48,793 nt of DNA from an uncultured Lachnospiraceae bacterium (lineage in GTDB: Bacteria > Bacillota > Clostridia > Lachnospirales > Lachnospiraceae), in contig CANQWV010000004.1 of NCBI GenBank assembly GCA_947627645.1, forward strand, positions 1-48,793, in the 5' to 3' direction. Below the pieces are notes generated by a model. That model was not told where the DNA came from and did not search any database. It saw only the letters and a program-made list of their open reading frames with translations. A program made the position numbers and the translations under genes. Numbering within the stretch: the stretch's first letter is position 1; each line of letters opens with the position of its first letter. Shown here piece after piece: positions 35,169-43,967 of the stretch.

Positions 35169-35399
35169 GTCGGTATATGTGTACGCGCGGGCTGTAAGAG
35201 TACGGAATAGAGTAAGCAACCCGGCCGCGTACAAAAACAACTGTGAGAAGAAGAGGGTAAAGAATAAAGAAATGGAATGAGATAAGCGGTCCGTCTGCGG
35301 ATAAAAGCGCTGTGAGAAGAGAACAACGAAAAGCATTGGAATAATCTGACCGAAGAAAAAGGGACAGAGAAAATAAAGGAAAGAAAAGAGGTAAGCAAG

Positions 35400-36848
35400 A
35401 TGGCAGTTTACAATCCGAAATCATTGAAGGCAGAAGAATTCATCAACCACGAAGAGATTCTTGAAACGCTTGAGTATGCGGAGAAGAACAAGAACAACGT
35501 GGAGCTGATCGACCAGATCCTCGCGAAGGCGCGTCCGCAAAAGACGGCGACCGGGACGGTCTGTCAGGGATTGACGCACCGGGAGGCTTCCGTGCTCCTG
35601 GCCTGTGACATCCCGGAGAAGGTCGAGGAGATGTACAAGATCGCGAAGGAGATCAAGCTGGCGTTCTATGGGAACCGCATTGTGATGTTCGCGCCGCTTT
35701 ATCTTTCCAACTATTGTGTGAACGGCTGCCTTTACTGTCCGTATCATCTGAAAAACAAGCATATTGCGCGCAAGAAGCTGACGCAGGAGGAAGTGCGCCG
35801 GGAGGTGATCGCGCTGCAGGATATGGGGCATAAGCGTCTCGCGATCGAGGCGGGCGAGGATCCGATCAACAACCCGCTTGAGTACATACTGGAGTGCATC
35901 AAGACGATCTACAGTATTCAGCACAAGAACGGCGCGATCCGCCGCGTCAATGTCAACATCGCGGCTACGACCGTCGAGGATTACCGCAAGCTGAAGGAGG
36001 CCGGGATCGGCACCTACATTCTCTTCCAGGAGACTTATCACAAGCAGAGCTATCTGCAGCTGCATCCGACCGGGCCGAAGCATGATTATGATTACCACAC
36101 CGAGGCGATGGACCGCGCGATGGAGGGCGGTATAGACGATGTGGGGCTTGGCGTGCTGTTCGGGCTGGAGATGTACAAATATGAATTTGCCGGGCTGCTG
36201 ATGCACGCCGAGCATCTTGAGGCTGTGCACGGCGTCGGACCGCACACGATCAGCGTGCCGCGCGTGAAGCACGCGGACGATATCGATCCGGATGTGTTTG
36301 ACAATTCGATTCCGGACGAAATGTTCGAGAAGATCATCGCCTGCATCCGCATCGCGGTGCCGTATACCGGAATGATCATCTCCACAAGAGAATCGCAGGA
36401 GGTTCGAGGCCGTGTGCTCGACCTCGGCATTTCACAGATCAGCGGCGCCTCCCGCACGTCCGTGGGCGGCTACGCTGAGGAGGAGCGCCCGCACGATTCC
36501 GAGCAGTTCGACGTGTCCGACCAGAGGACGCTCGACGAGGTCGTGCGCTGGCTGATGGAGCAGGGACACATCCCGTCGTTCTGCACGGCCTGCTATCGCG
36601 AAGGGCGCACGGGTGACCGCTTTATGAGCCTGTGCAAGAACGGGCAGATCCTGAACTGCTGCCACCCGAACGCGCTGATGACGCTGACCGAATATCTCGT
36701 GGACTATGCGTCCGAGGAGACGAAGAAGCTTGGCTTCGCGCTGATTGAGAAGGAGCTTGCGAAGATTCCGAAGGAGAAGATCCGGAATATCGCGGCGCAG
36801 CACATCGAGGACATCAAGAACTCCAACAGCAGGGATTTCCGGTTCTAA
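35400..36848 (+). CDS. hydG: [FeFe]-hydrogenase maturase HydG, radical SAM tyrosine lyase
   Basis: Cleaves tyrosine to supply the CO and CN ligands of the H-cluster. In 482 residues it shows the ThiH-like radical SAM motif C106-x3-C110-x2-C113 (YCVNGCLYCPYH), AGEDPINNPLEYI, and the C-terminal second cluster motif FCTACYREGRTGDRFMSLCK with C-x2-C-x22-C spacing, which sets HydG apart from ThiH. The purine-rich gap before it (35169-35399) ends in AAAGAGG near the start and shows no terminator, so it is probably co-transcribed with hydE. Confidence 0.96.
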   Translation: MAVYNPKSLKAEEFINHEEILETLEYAEKNKNNVELIDQILAKARPQKTATGTVCQGLTHREASVLLACDIPEKVEEMYKIAKEIKLAFYGNRIVMFAPLYLSNYCVNGCLYCPYHLKNKHIARKKLTQEEVRREVIALQDMGHKRLAIEAGEDPINNPLEYILECIKTIYSIQHKNGAIRRVNVNIAATTVEDYRKLKEAGIGTYILFQETYHKQSYLQLHPTGPKHDYDYHTEAMDRAMEGGIDDVGLGVLFGLEMYKYEFAGLLMHAEHLEAVHGVGPHTISVPRVKHADDIDPDVFDNSIPDEMFEKIIACIRIAVPYTGMIISTRESQEVRGRVLDLGISQISGASRTSVGGYAEEERPHDSEQFDVSDQRTLDEVVRWLMEQGHIPSFCTACYREGRTGDRFMSLCKNGQILNCCHPNALMTLTEYLVDYASEETKKLGFALIEKELAKIPKEKIRNIAAQHIEDIKNSNSRDFRF

Positions 36849-36886
36849 GGATGTATTGATCAATTTGAATGACAGAGGAAGAACGA

Positions 36887-38749
36887 ATGCAGATATTTCA
36901 TCGCTTCTGCACGCTGCTTTTTGTGGCCTTAATCGTTTACAGGATAGTGCGCAAGGAGAAAAGCGCAGACAGTAATATGAATGCTCCCGTGCGGGATGGT
37001 TCTGATCGGAATGTCCCCGCGCGGGGTTCCTCTGGTCAGGACATCCCCGGGCGAAATGACTCTGGCCAGAACATTCCGGAGCAGGATATGCCGGATCAAA
37101 ATGCCCTGAGGCGAGACATCCCGGAGCAGGATATGCCGGATCAAAATGCCTTGAGGCAAAATATTGTGGAGCGCTCCGGAATTCTGGTCTGGGGGCCTTT
37201 GCTTGCCATGTTTGTGGGAATAAGGCTGCTCGGACTCGGAGCGATTCCGGGCGGGATTAACCAGGATGAAGCCATGGGAGCGGTCGATGCGCTTGCCCTG
37301 TCTAAATATGCGACAGACCGCTTTGGAACATTTCTGCCGGCGCACTTTACGGCCTGGGGCTTCGGGCAGATGAGTGTGCTCTTATCTTACCTCATGGTGC
37401 CGTTCATCAAACTGTTTGGCTTTGATACCTTTGCGGTCAGGCTTCCCATTTTTCTTCTCAGTCTGGCCGGGGCGGCTGCGGTCTGTCTGTTTGTGAAGCA
37501 GGCCTTCGGGAAAAGGGCAGCCGCCATCACATTTGCCTTTCTGCTCATAAATCCCTGGCATTTCATGCAGGGGAGATGGTCGCTGGACTGCAACGCGTTT
37601 CCGCATATGTTTGTCCTCGGATTTTGCCTTTTGGCGCTGGGACTCCAAAAGGCGAGATATCTGTACTTGTCAATGCTTTGCTTTGCGCTGAGTATGTATG
37701 CCTATGGAGTTTCTTTTTTCATGGTGCCCTTCTTCCTGCTCGGTGCGTGTCTCTGCCTGTTGTTTTCGAAAAAAGTAAGCATCCGGCAGTGTCTGCTGAT
37801 GGCTCTGATCTACTTCGGAATTTCCTTTCCCATCTACGGAACGATGCTCATCAATTTCATGAAATGGGATACGGTTCGGCTGCCGTTTGTCACGATGCCG
37901 TATTTCAAGGATACGATCCGAAGCAATGACATTCTGTTTTTCAGCGGGAATGTGCTGCAGCAGCTTGAGGCGAATCTTAGGGTCTTTTTGCGGGTTGCCT
38001 ATCTGCAGGCGCCGGATCTGATTTGGAATGCCATTGACGATTTCGGCACCATGTATCAGGTCTCGCTTCCTTTCATCCTGCTTGGGCTTGTGATCGCAAT
38101 CTATACGGCGATAAAAGGAAAGGAAGAAAAGCAGAGAATCCTGTGCAGGCTGCTCGTCATATATTGGTTCAGCTGCGTCCTCCAGGGCTGCTGCATTAAC
38201 CTGGTGAATGTAAACCGGATCAACGCGATCTTTTACAGCCATATTATTTTTGCGGGGATAGGAATTGCGTTTCTGGTGAAAAGGTGGAGAGCCGCGGCCG
38301 GAATCACTGCGGGAGTTTATCTGATCCTCGGAATGCTGTTTTTTAACCGCTATTTTACGGTCTGGGCGGACGAAATGGAGGACTATTTCTACCGTGATTT
38401 TATCGAAGCAGTGGAATTCGCAGGGAATCAGCAAAGCGATTATTACTATATCACGCCGGATGTCCAATACGACGGGTTTGCGCACGTCTCAGAAATCCTC
38501 ACTCAATATGCCCTGAAGGTGGACGCGAAGTACTATCAGGGTGAGACGAATGATTTTATGGGGAATGATATTCCATATCACGAGAGATTTCACTTTGAGA
38601 ACCCGGATGTGGAGCACCTGAACAACTGGGATGACGTCGTTTATGTGATCAAGACCGAGAATGTCCGGTATTATCATATGGATTCGTTTAAAATAAAATG
38701 CTTTGGGGATTACAGCGTGGTCATGCCGATCCAGAACGCGGAGTTTTAG
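36887..38749 (+). CDS. GT-C membrane glycosyltransferase with repeat-bearing N-terminus
   Basis: A membrane protein of about 620 residues. ATG 36887 is preferred over 36869 because GAGGAAG lies 7 bases before it. One N-terminal helix is followed by a hydrophilic, repeat-built stretch of about 60 residues (D/N/P-rich), then at least ten helices. GGINQDEAMG early in the transferase part carries the Asp-Glu pair of lipid-phosphate-sugar-dependent GT-C enzymes (ArnT/PMT/GT39-like). A soluble C-terminal domain follows, near DYYYITPDVQYDG. It probably transfers a polyprenyl-linked sugar outside the membrane. The acceptor is unknown. It begins 38 bases after hydG but is unrelated in function. Confidence 0.8.
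   Translation: MQIFHRFCTLLFVALIVYRIVRKEKSADSNMNAPVRDGSDRNVPARGSSGQDIPGRNDSGQNIPEQDMPDQNALRRDIPEQDMPDQNALRQNIVERSGILVWGPLLAMFVGIRLLGLGAIPGGINQDEAMGAVDALALSKYATDRFGTFLPAHFTAWGFGQMSVLLSYLMVPFIKLFGFDTFAVRLPIFLLSLAGAAAVCLFVKQAFGKRAAAITFAFLLINPWHFMQGRWSLDCNAFPHMFVLGFCLLALGLQKARYLYLSMLCFALSMYAYGVSFFMVPFFLLGACLCLLFSKKVSIRQCLLMALIYFGISFPIYGTMLINFMKWDTVRLPFVTMPYFKDTIRSNDILFFSGNVLQQLEANLRVFLRVAYLQAPDLIWNAIDDFGTMYQVSLPFILLGLVIAIYTAIKGKEEKQRILCRLLVIYWFSCVLQGCCINLVNVNRINAIFYSHIIFAGIGIAFLVKRWRAAAGITAGVYLILGMLFFNRYFTVWADEMEDYFYRDFIEAVEFAGNQQSDYYYITPDVQYDGFAHVSEILTQYALKVDAKYYQGETNDFMGNDIPYHERFHFENPDVEHLNNWDDVVYVIKTENVRYYHMDSFKIKCFGDYSVVMPIQNAEF
37072..37161 (+). repeat. 45-base coding duplication
   Basis: Two 45-base units (37072-37116, 37117-37161) with few differences encode IPEQDMPDQNALRRD-type 15-residue repeats in the GT-C protein. 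Shorter related units precede them from about 36990. Confidence 0.85.
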
Positions 38750-38825
38750 ACGAAGGAACATGAAGCTTTGCGTCCGTATTTCTCTTTCTATAACTGTCAT
38801 GCGGGTAGTGTGATAAAATCTGGAC

Positions 38826-38906
38826 AGGAAAAGGCGCTGGCAGAAGACAGGAAAAAGCACTGACAGAAGAAAGGAAAAGGCACTGGCAGAAGAAAGGAAA
38901 AGGATA
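38826..38906 (+). repeat. 23-base tandem repeat carrying ribosome-site sequence
   Basis: Three full 23-base units (AGGAAAAGGC-x-CTGGCAGAAGA type; 38826-38848, 38849-38871, 38872-38894) and a partial fourth. The fourth supplies the AGGAAAAGG ribosome site of the next gene. Confidence 0.9.
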
Positions 38907-38910
38907 AAAG

Positions 38911-40122
38911 ATGATGCAGGAACGCATATTTGACCGTGTCATGTCTAAAAAAATAAGGATCGGGAGCATTTCGTGCCAGATCGTGGACGTGCTTTTCGCG
39001 TGTTGCATCCTGGTGCTGGCGTTTCTGGCGCGGCTGCGGCTGATGCCGATTGAGTCTGCGGATTATTATGGATTTCTGAAGGAATGGATGGAGCAGATAA
39101 GGGAGAACGGTGGCTTCCGTTCGCTCGGGATGGAGATTTCGAACTATTCCTCGCCTTATATGTACATCATGTGCCTGCTGTCCTATCTGAAGGTCAACGA
39201 CCTGTATATGCTGAAGCTGGTCTCGATTCTGTTTGATTATGTGGCGGCGGGAGCGGTGTTCCTGACGGTACACCGGCTCACTAGAAATGTGCGCAAGGCA
39301 ATCCTGGGGATGATGTTTCTGCTGTTTTCCCCGGCAGTTCTGCTGGACAGCGCGTACTGGGCGCAGTGCGATATGATCTACTCGGCGTTTCTGCTGCTCG
39401 CGCTCTACTGGTTTTTCCGGGACGACAGCAGGCTCTGCCTGATCTTTGCCGCAGCTGCGTTTTCGTTTAAGCTGCAGGCGGTATTCCTGTTTCCGTTTCT
39501 GATCCTTATGTGGGCGAAGCAAAGGACGGTGAAGCTGCGCCATTTCGTCTGGATTCCGGTTATCTATGCGCTCAGTATCCTGCCGGCATGGCTGATGGGA
39601 AGGAGCCTCGGCGACCTGCTGGGAATTTATTTCGGACAGGCGGACTATTACCCCTGGGGGACGCTGAACTATCCGAATCTGTATGCACTGCTCGGGGAGA
39701 CGATGCCGGATCTGCACCATGCGGCCGAGGTGAGCGGCGCGGGGCTTCTGCTGACGATCGCAGTCCTGGGTGGACTCGCCTACTACGTTTATACAAGAGA
39801 GATTCGGATTACAGACCGGCTGGCAGTGACGCTGGCTCTTCTGACGGTGGCTGTGATTGTCTACACGCTGCCGCATATGCATGAGCGGTACGGGATCCTG
39901 CTCGACCTTCTGGCAGTTGTCTATGTGATGCTGGACGTCCGGAAGCTGCCTGTCTTTTTTGGCTTTTCGCTGGTCTCGGTCGTCAGCTTCATGCCCTATC
40001 TGATCGCGGCGGACATCGTTCCGCTCCAGTACACGGCGATCGCGCTGCTGGGCTTGATTTTGTATGTGGGTCATGATTTCCTTTTGCAGGTCAAAGCAGC
40101 GCGAATACAGACCACAGAGTGA
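38911..40122 (+). CDS. GT-C type membrane glycosyltransferase
   Basis: A 403-residue protein with about ten helices. An early loop (IESADYYGFLKEW) carries the acidic residues expected of GT-C catalysis. SAYWAQCDMIYSAF and FSFKLQAVFLFP resemble mannosyltransferases of the GT39/GT87-like groups. HMHERYGILLDLL near the C-terminus is also common there. The sugar and acceptor are unknown. It follows the previous GT-C gene after 161 bases and converges with the PMT gene on the other strand. The tandem repeat ends in its ribosome site. Confidence 0.8.
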   Translation: MMQERIFDRVMSKKIRIGSISCQIVDVLFACCILVLAFLARLRLMPIESADYYGFLKEWMEQIRENGGFRSLGMEISNYSSPYMYIMCLLSYLKVNDLYMLKLVSILFDYVAAGAVFLTVHRLTRNVRKAILGMMFLLFSPAVLLDSAYWAQCDMIYSAFLLLALYWFFRDDSRLCLIFAAAAFSFKLQAVFLFPFLILMWAKQRTVKLRHFVWIPVIYALSILPAWLMGRSLGDLLGIYFGQADYYPWGTLNYPNLYALLGETMPDLHHAAEVSGAGLLLTIAVLGGLAYYVYTREIRITDRLAVTLALLTVAVIVYTLPHMHERYGILLDLLAVVYVMLDVRKLPVFFGFSLVSVVSFMPYLIAADIVPLQYTAIALLGLILYVGHDFLLQVKAARIQTTE

Positions 40123-40186
40123 GCAGCGGCGTTGTGGCATTGGCATTTGTGCTCTTGAGAATTCAGGAGCTGTCTGTAATGTATGC

Positions 40187-41992
40187 TTACAGCACCAGAA
40201 CCCAGTTCTTGAGCCATCTCAGGTGCTGCCCCCATTCCCTGTAGAAGGGGTACCCGGAGACAACCGGATAGAACAGAAGAAAACAGCAGGCGGCGATTGT
40301 CAGGTATCCGACGACCGCCGCTCTTCCTTTGGCCTGAAACCTGCGGACGATGCGGCTGATCGTGTAGCCGATGCATAGGATTGTCATGATGGAGGCCGGG
40401 AAATAGTGATAGATGAAGACGATCCTGGATACCAGCATCCATGGGACATACTGCGCCAGGTAGGCGATGGAAAGAAACTCTGCCTGTTTGTCTCTTTTGA
40501 CGATCCAGCGGAACAGGACGTAGAGGCAGCAGAGGATGCCGGGCCACCAGATTGCCGGATTGCCCATGTGGCTGACCGAGCTGGTTTTCGCAGCGCCGAC
40601 CGCGTTGCTGGACGCGAGCAGCGGCGTCCAGATGATGGGCCACTCGTAGAAGGGCGAGCTGTAGTGGTGCGTGGACTCCAGATTGGCGTGATAGCGGAAC
40701 ATATCCTGGGTACAGCGGATGGCTTTGTCCAGCAGGTTCGAATATTCTGTGTTGCTGACAATGGGCAGGAAGCTGAGCGTGTAGAAGGTAAGCGGGATCA
40801 GGACGAAAAACGCGCAACAGAAAAAGAACAGGCGCAGGGTCTGCCTGCCTGGGTTGTGCCGGACGGTGTGCAGCAGAAAGAGAAGCGCCAGACCGGCTCC
40901 CGCATAGACGCCGGTCCATTTGGTGGCGATGCCAAGCCCCATGCTGACGCCGCAGAGCGCGAGCGGGAGGAGCACCTGCCGGGGCGGGAGCCTGTCGAAT
41001 GCGGCGGCCGATTTGCCGCGCCGCCTGCCTGCCCGGATTGCTTTTTTCCCGGCATTCTGGCTGTGGGCGGCAGCTGCGGGGGAATTCGTTTCTGCCCGGT
41101 ACGCCGTGTCCTCCTCGAGATAGCGGTACATGAAGTAATACATCAGCAAAATGAAAAACGCGACGAGGATGTCGAGCGTGGCGATCCGCGAGAGCGAAAA
41201 ATGCATACAGTCAAACACCAGGAGAAAGGTGGTTGCCGTTGCACAGAACGTATTTCGGAACAGGCGCTTTGAGAGGAGATAGATCAGCGGCACCATCAGG
41301 ATTCCGAATATCGCCGGTATGAAGCGCATCCCGAAGGGCGTCATTCCGAAAAGCGCGATGCCGAGGGAGATCAGGATCTTTCCGAGATGCGGATGGGTCG
41401 TTTCATAGATGGGAAGGCCGTGCAGAATCTCATAGGCTGTGCGCCCATGGTAGACCTCGTCGAACATAGTTCCGTCCATGTAGGTGACATATTCCGGGAA
41501 CATATCCTGTTCGTCGAAGAGCTCCGGATAGTCCTGCGCATTCACTGGCAGGATCACATCGCCCTCTGTGGTAACGGCGACCAGTTCGTTCAGAACCGTA
41601 TCGCTCTCGAGCGCGACCAGTCCCAGGTAGCGGAGGTTGTAGCTGACATCCAGCTTATTCCAGGTGAAGACAGAAGAAGCTTCGGCACTCTCGTTGAAGA
41701 GCTCCCACTCCCGGGTCACTTCGTTGAAGGCGGAGAGCGTGAAATGGCGGTTGGATTGGCAGTTCAGATAGAGAGAGACCGAGCGGATGCCGATGTACTC
41801 CCCGAAATCCAGGATTATATCCGGATTCTCCGCAAGCGCGGTGTAGGCCGACTGGGGCGCGTAGGTGTTCCCGAGCCGGAAGAACGCCATCAGGGCGAAC
41901 AGCAGCGTCAGAGTAAGCATAGAGATATAGTCGGTTCTGTTGTAAAATTTGTTCTTTAAAGAGGAAGAAACTTTCACGATAGTATTCTCCAC
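40187..41992 (-). CDS. Phospholipid-carrier-dependent glycosyltransferase (PMT family, GT39)
   Basis: A protein of about 600 residues. After one N-terminal helix comes an extracytoplasmic beta-rich domain (about 45-175) and then the PMT catalytic stretch MFDEVYHGRTAYE with the Asp-Glu pair, THPHLGK and further helices. The C-terminal four-helix part (IVSNTEYSNLLD to the stop) fits the PMT_4TMC domain. PMT proteins move mannose from polyprenyl-P-mannose to Ser/Thr of secreted proteins, so protein O-glycosylation is likely. GTG at 41992 lacks a ribosome site; GTG at 41977, 9 bases after TGGAG, is the better start. Confidence 0.88.
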   Translation of the reverse strand: MENTIVKVSSSLKNKFYNRTDYISMLTLTLLFALMAFFRLGNTYAPQSAYTALAENPDIILDFGEYIGIRSVSLYLNCQSNRHFTLSAFNEVTREWELFNESAEASSVFTWNKLDVSYNLRYLGLVALESDTVLNELVAVTTEGDVILPVNAQDYPELFDEQDMFPEYVTYMDGTMFDEVYHGRTAYEILHGLPIYETTHPHLGKILISLGIALFGMTPFGMRFIPAIFGILMVPLIYLLSKRLFRNTFCATATTFLLVFDCMHFSLSRIATLDILVAFFILLMYYFMYRYLEEDTAYRAETNSPAAAAHSQNAGKKAIRAGRRRGKSAAAFDRLPPRQVLLPLALCGVSMGLGIATKWTGVYAGAGLALLFLLHTVRHNPGRQTLRLFFFCCAFFVLIPLTFYTLSFLPIVSNTEYSNLLDKAIRCTQDMFRYHANLESTHHYSSPFYEWPIIWTPLLASSNAVGAAKTSSVSHMGNPAIWWPGILCCLYVLFRWIVKRDKQAEFLSIAYLAQYVPWMLVSRIVFIYHYFPASIMTILCIGYTISRIVRRFQAKGRAAVVGYLTIAACCFLLFYPVVSGYPFYREWGQHLRWLKNWVLVL

Positions 41993-42051
41993 AAGGCAAA
42001 TGATACGCCGTCAAAGAAAGCGGCAGCTGCAAAAAGGCAATCCTGTCCCGG

Positions 42052-42891
42052 TTACGCGAAGCATCCGCGCTGGCGAGAGGCACGCTCGTCACAGTCCCGT
42101 ATGATATCGCACAGGCTTTCTGAAAACTCCCGGGGCATATCTTTAGCCACGTTATGATATCCGGGAATATAGCGGACAGGCCAGCCGATGAGATCTGCCG
42201 CTGCCCTGGATGAGCTTGCGAAAATGCTGTTCTTCCCTTTCTCAGATATGGCGATGGTCACCGGAATCTCCAGGTGCTGAAACTGCCCGGGCGGCGGGAG
42301 ATAATTTTGCACTTCATTCAGCTCTCCATACATGAAAGCGTGCAGATTCTGATAAGTCTGGCGGATTTCCGTCAGAGAGGCGGGCGCGCTGTCGCCGCCT
42401 CCGCCGATAACCCTCGAAAAAGCCGGGAGCGCGCGCTTGATCCGGCCCTCGCTGCGGTATTTGTTCAGCTCCTGATTCCAGGCCTGCAGCTTCGCACGCT
42501 CCGCGGGATCGTATCCCAGGGATGGTTCCAGGAGAACCAGGCCCCGGATCAGCTCCGGATGGCACAGCGCCACTTCAAGGCCGATCAGCCCGCCGGCGCT
42601 GTTTCCCAGGATCCAGGCAGGCTCCCCGGCGGTTTCCCGCAAAATGGCGGCGGCGTCTTCCGCCTGCGCGGGTATGGAATAGTCTGAGAAGGGAATTTTT
42701 GTATTTTTCCCATATCCTCGCCGGTCATAGGTGATCGTCTTAAAACACCGGCTTAAGAGAGAAGCGCTCTCTTGAAAAAACGTGCCGTCGCTGATGATCC
42801 CGTGGATCATAAGAAGCGGGACTCCGTGTCCGCAAATATTTACATGGAAAATATCGCATATTCCTTGTGTCTGTTCCATAGCAGTTTCCAT
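42052..42891 (-). CDS. Alpha/beta hydrolase
   Basis: A 279-residue hydrolase of the cytoplasmic alpha/beta fold. IHGIISDGTFF (about 29-39) provides the oxyanion HG motif, YDRRGYGKN is the next landmark, GNSAGGLIG holds nucleophile Ser98 and GYHNVAKDMP late in the sequence provides the catalytic His. An inner ATG (METAMEQ) could be the start. The substrate is unknown; sitting behind an acyl-transfer cluster it could remove misplaced acyl groups, but that is guesswork. Only 30 bases separate it from the SGNH-like gene. Confidence 0.85.
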   Translation of the reverse strand: METAMEQTQGICDIFHVNICGHGVPLLMIHGIISDGTFFQESASLLSRCFKTITYDRRGYGKNTKIPFSDYSIPAQAEDAAAILRETAGEPAWILGNSAGGLIGLEVALCHPELIRGLVLLEPSLGYDPAERAKLQAWNQELNKYRSEGRIKRALPAFSRVIGGGGDSAPASLTEIRQTYQNLHAFMYGELNEVQNYLPPPGQFQHLEIPVTIAISEKGKNSIFASSSRAAADLIGWPVRYIPGYHNVAKDMPREFSESLCDIIRDCDERASRQRGCFA

Positions 42892-42921
42892 TTCTGACAG
42901 GCGGCTCCGGAAGGATCCGCG

Positions 42922-43953
42922 CTATTGTTTTTTTATTTTTTTGAGCCTGCGTAGATATTTTTTCAGATCTTTGTTCCACTGCTGATTTGTCGCTCTTTGA
43001 TCCTCCAGCTGATAGTTTTCTTCCAGATAGCCGATCAGGTATCTGCAGAGCTTTTCACAGCCGTTCTGGTTGAGGTGATCGTGCTTATCGCGGAAATCCA
43101 CCGCGGGATCCAGGCCGATCTCGTCGCGCTTGTAATACAGCTCCAGCCAGGGGACTCCAAGCGTTTCCGCAAGTTTTTCGCAGCTCTTGGACTGAGACTT
43201 GTACCAGGTCGGAGCCGGGATCTTGTACAGGATCATGTTTGCGCCGTTTTCCTCACAGAGCTTTTTGATCCGTTTCAGATATTCGACGTCCCGGTCCTGC
43301 AGGGTAAAATCCACTTTCTTGTTGAAATGGTATTTTGTCGGCACAGTCTTATAGCTGATAAAATGTCCCCGGCAAAAACCTCCCTTCAGCGATCCGCTCG
43401 CATATTCGAAATCCCTCACACGGAGATTCGTCCATCTGGAGTGATAACGGAAGAAAGGAAACAGAGCGTCGAGCGGCGGGAGTCCCTGGCTGTTGCTGGT
43501 GAGCGCATAGTTGATCTTTTCTCCCGTGATCGGGAGTTGATCCAGCACTTTGTGTATTTTTGCCTCCGACTGCTGCTCGCTGAAGTGGATCGACGACATA
43601 TCCATGAGGACGACGGAGGGGCTCTGTGTTCGAAACGCCTCCTTGAGAACCTGATAGCTCAGGTCTTCCCGCAGTCCGGGTCCGGCAAGGGCAAAGCTTG
43701 TGATTCCGGACTCGCTGTAAATGTACATCGGGTCTATCGCGGAATATACATGGCTTGTGCCGACAAAGAAGACGTCCACGGTATCGGGTTCAAGATTCCT
43801 GTATTCGATCCAGGTACTGGTAAGCCCTGAGCTGTCCCGGATATTTGCGATCCACTTTGCCTGGAACAATTTCTGGAAAAACAGAAAAAGGGGGCAGAAA
43901 ATGAGCAGAAAGCAGATCAGCTTGATTCCTTTTTTTCTGAGTTGCGTTGTCAT
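42922..43953 (-). CDS. DltD/SGNH-like exported acylation protein
   Basis: A 343-residue protein with one N-terminal signal-anchor helix (about 10-29). VFFVGTSHVYSAIDP places Ser67 in a GTSH motif, and DKHDHLNQNG near residue 300 supplies the D-x-x-H dyad of SGNH hydrolase-type acyltransferases such as DltD and AlgX/AlgJ. These partners of MBOAT proteins finish acyl transfer outside the membrane. A strong AGGAGGTAGG precedes the ATG, and the gene starts 14 bases after the MBOAT stop, implying one unit. Sequence similarity to classical DltD is weak by eye. Confidence 0.78.
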   Translation of the reverse strand: MTTQLRKKGIKLICFLLIFCPLFLFFQKLFQAKWIANIRDSSGLTSTWIEYRNLEPDTVDVFFVGTSHVYSAIDPMYIYSESGITSFALAGPGLREDLSYQVLKEAFRTQSPSVVLMDMSSIHFSEQQSEAKIHKVLDQLPITGEKINYALTSNSQGLPPLDALFPFFRYHSRWTNLRVRDFEYASGSLKGGFCRGHFISYKTVPTKYHFNKKVDFTLQDRDVEYLKRIKKLCEENGANMILYKIPAPTWYKSQSKSCEKLAETLGVPWLELYYKRDEIGLDPAVDFRDKHDHLNQNGCEKLCRYLIGYLEENYQLEDQRATNQQWNKDLKKYLRRLKKIKKQ

Positions 43954-43967
43954 ATCCTACCTCCTGA

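Noticed and set aside
34125-35336. 403-codon frame on the - strand
   Set aside because: It is the antisense shadow of hydE, whose radical SAM motifs are unmistakable.
38797-40146. 449-codon frame on the - strand
   Set aside because: It lies opposite a clear GT-C gene, is rich in His, Gln and Arg as expected for an antisense shadow and has no family motifs.
40406-41272. 288-codon + strand frame opposite the PMT gene
   Set aside because: Highly charged composition, no ribosome site and fully inside a conserved - strand gene.
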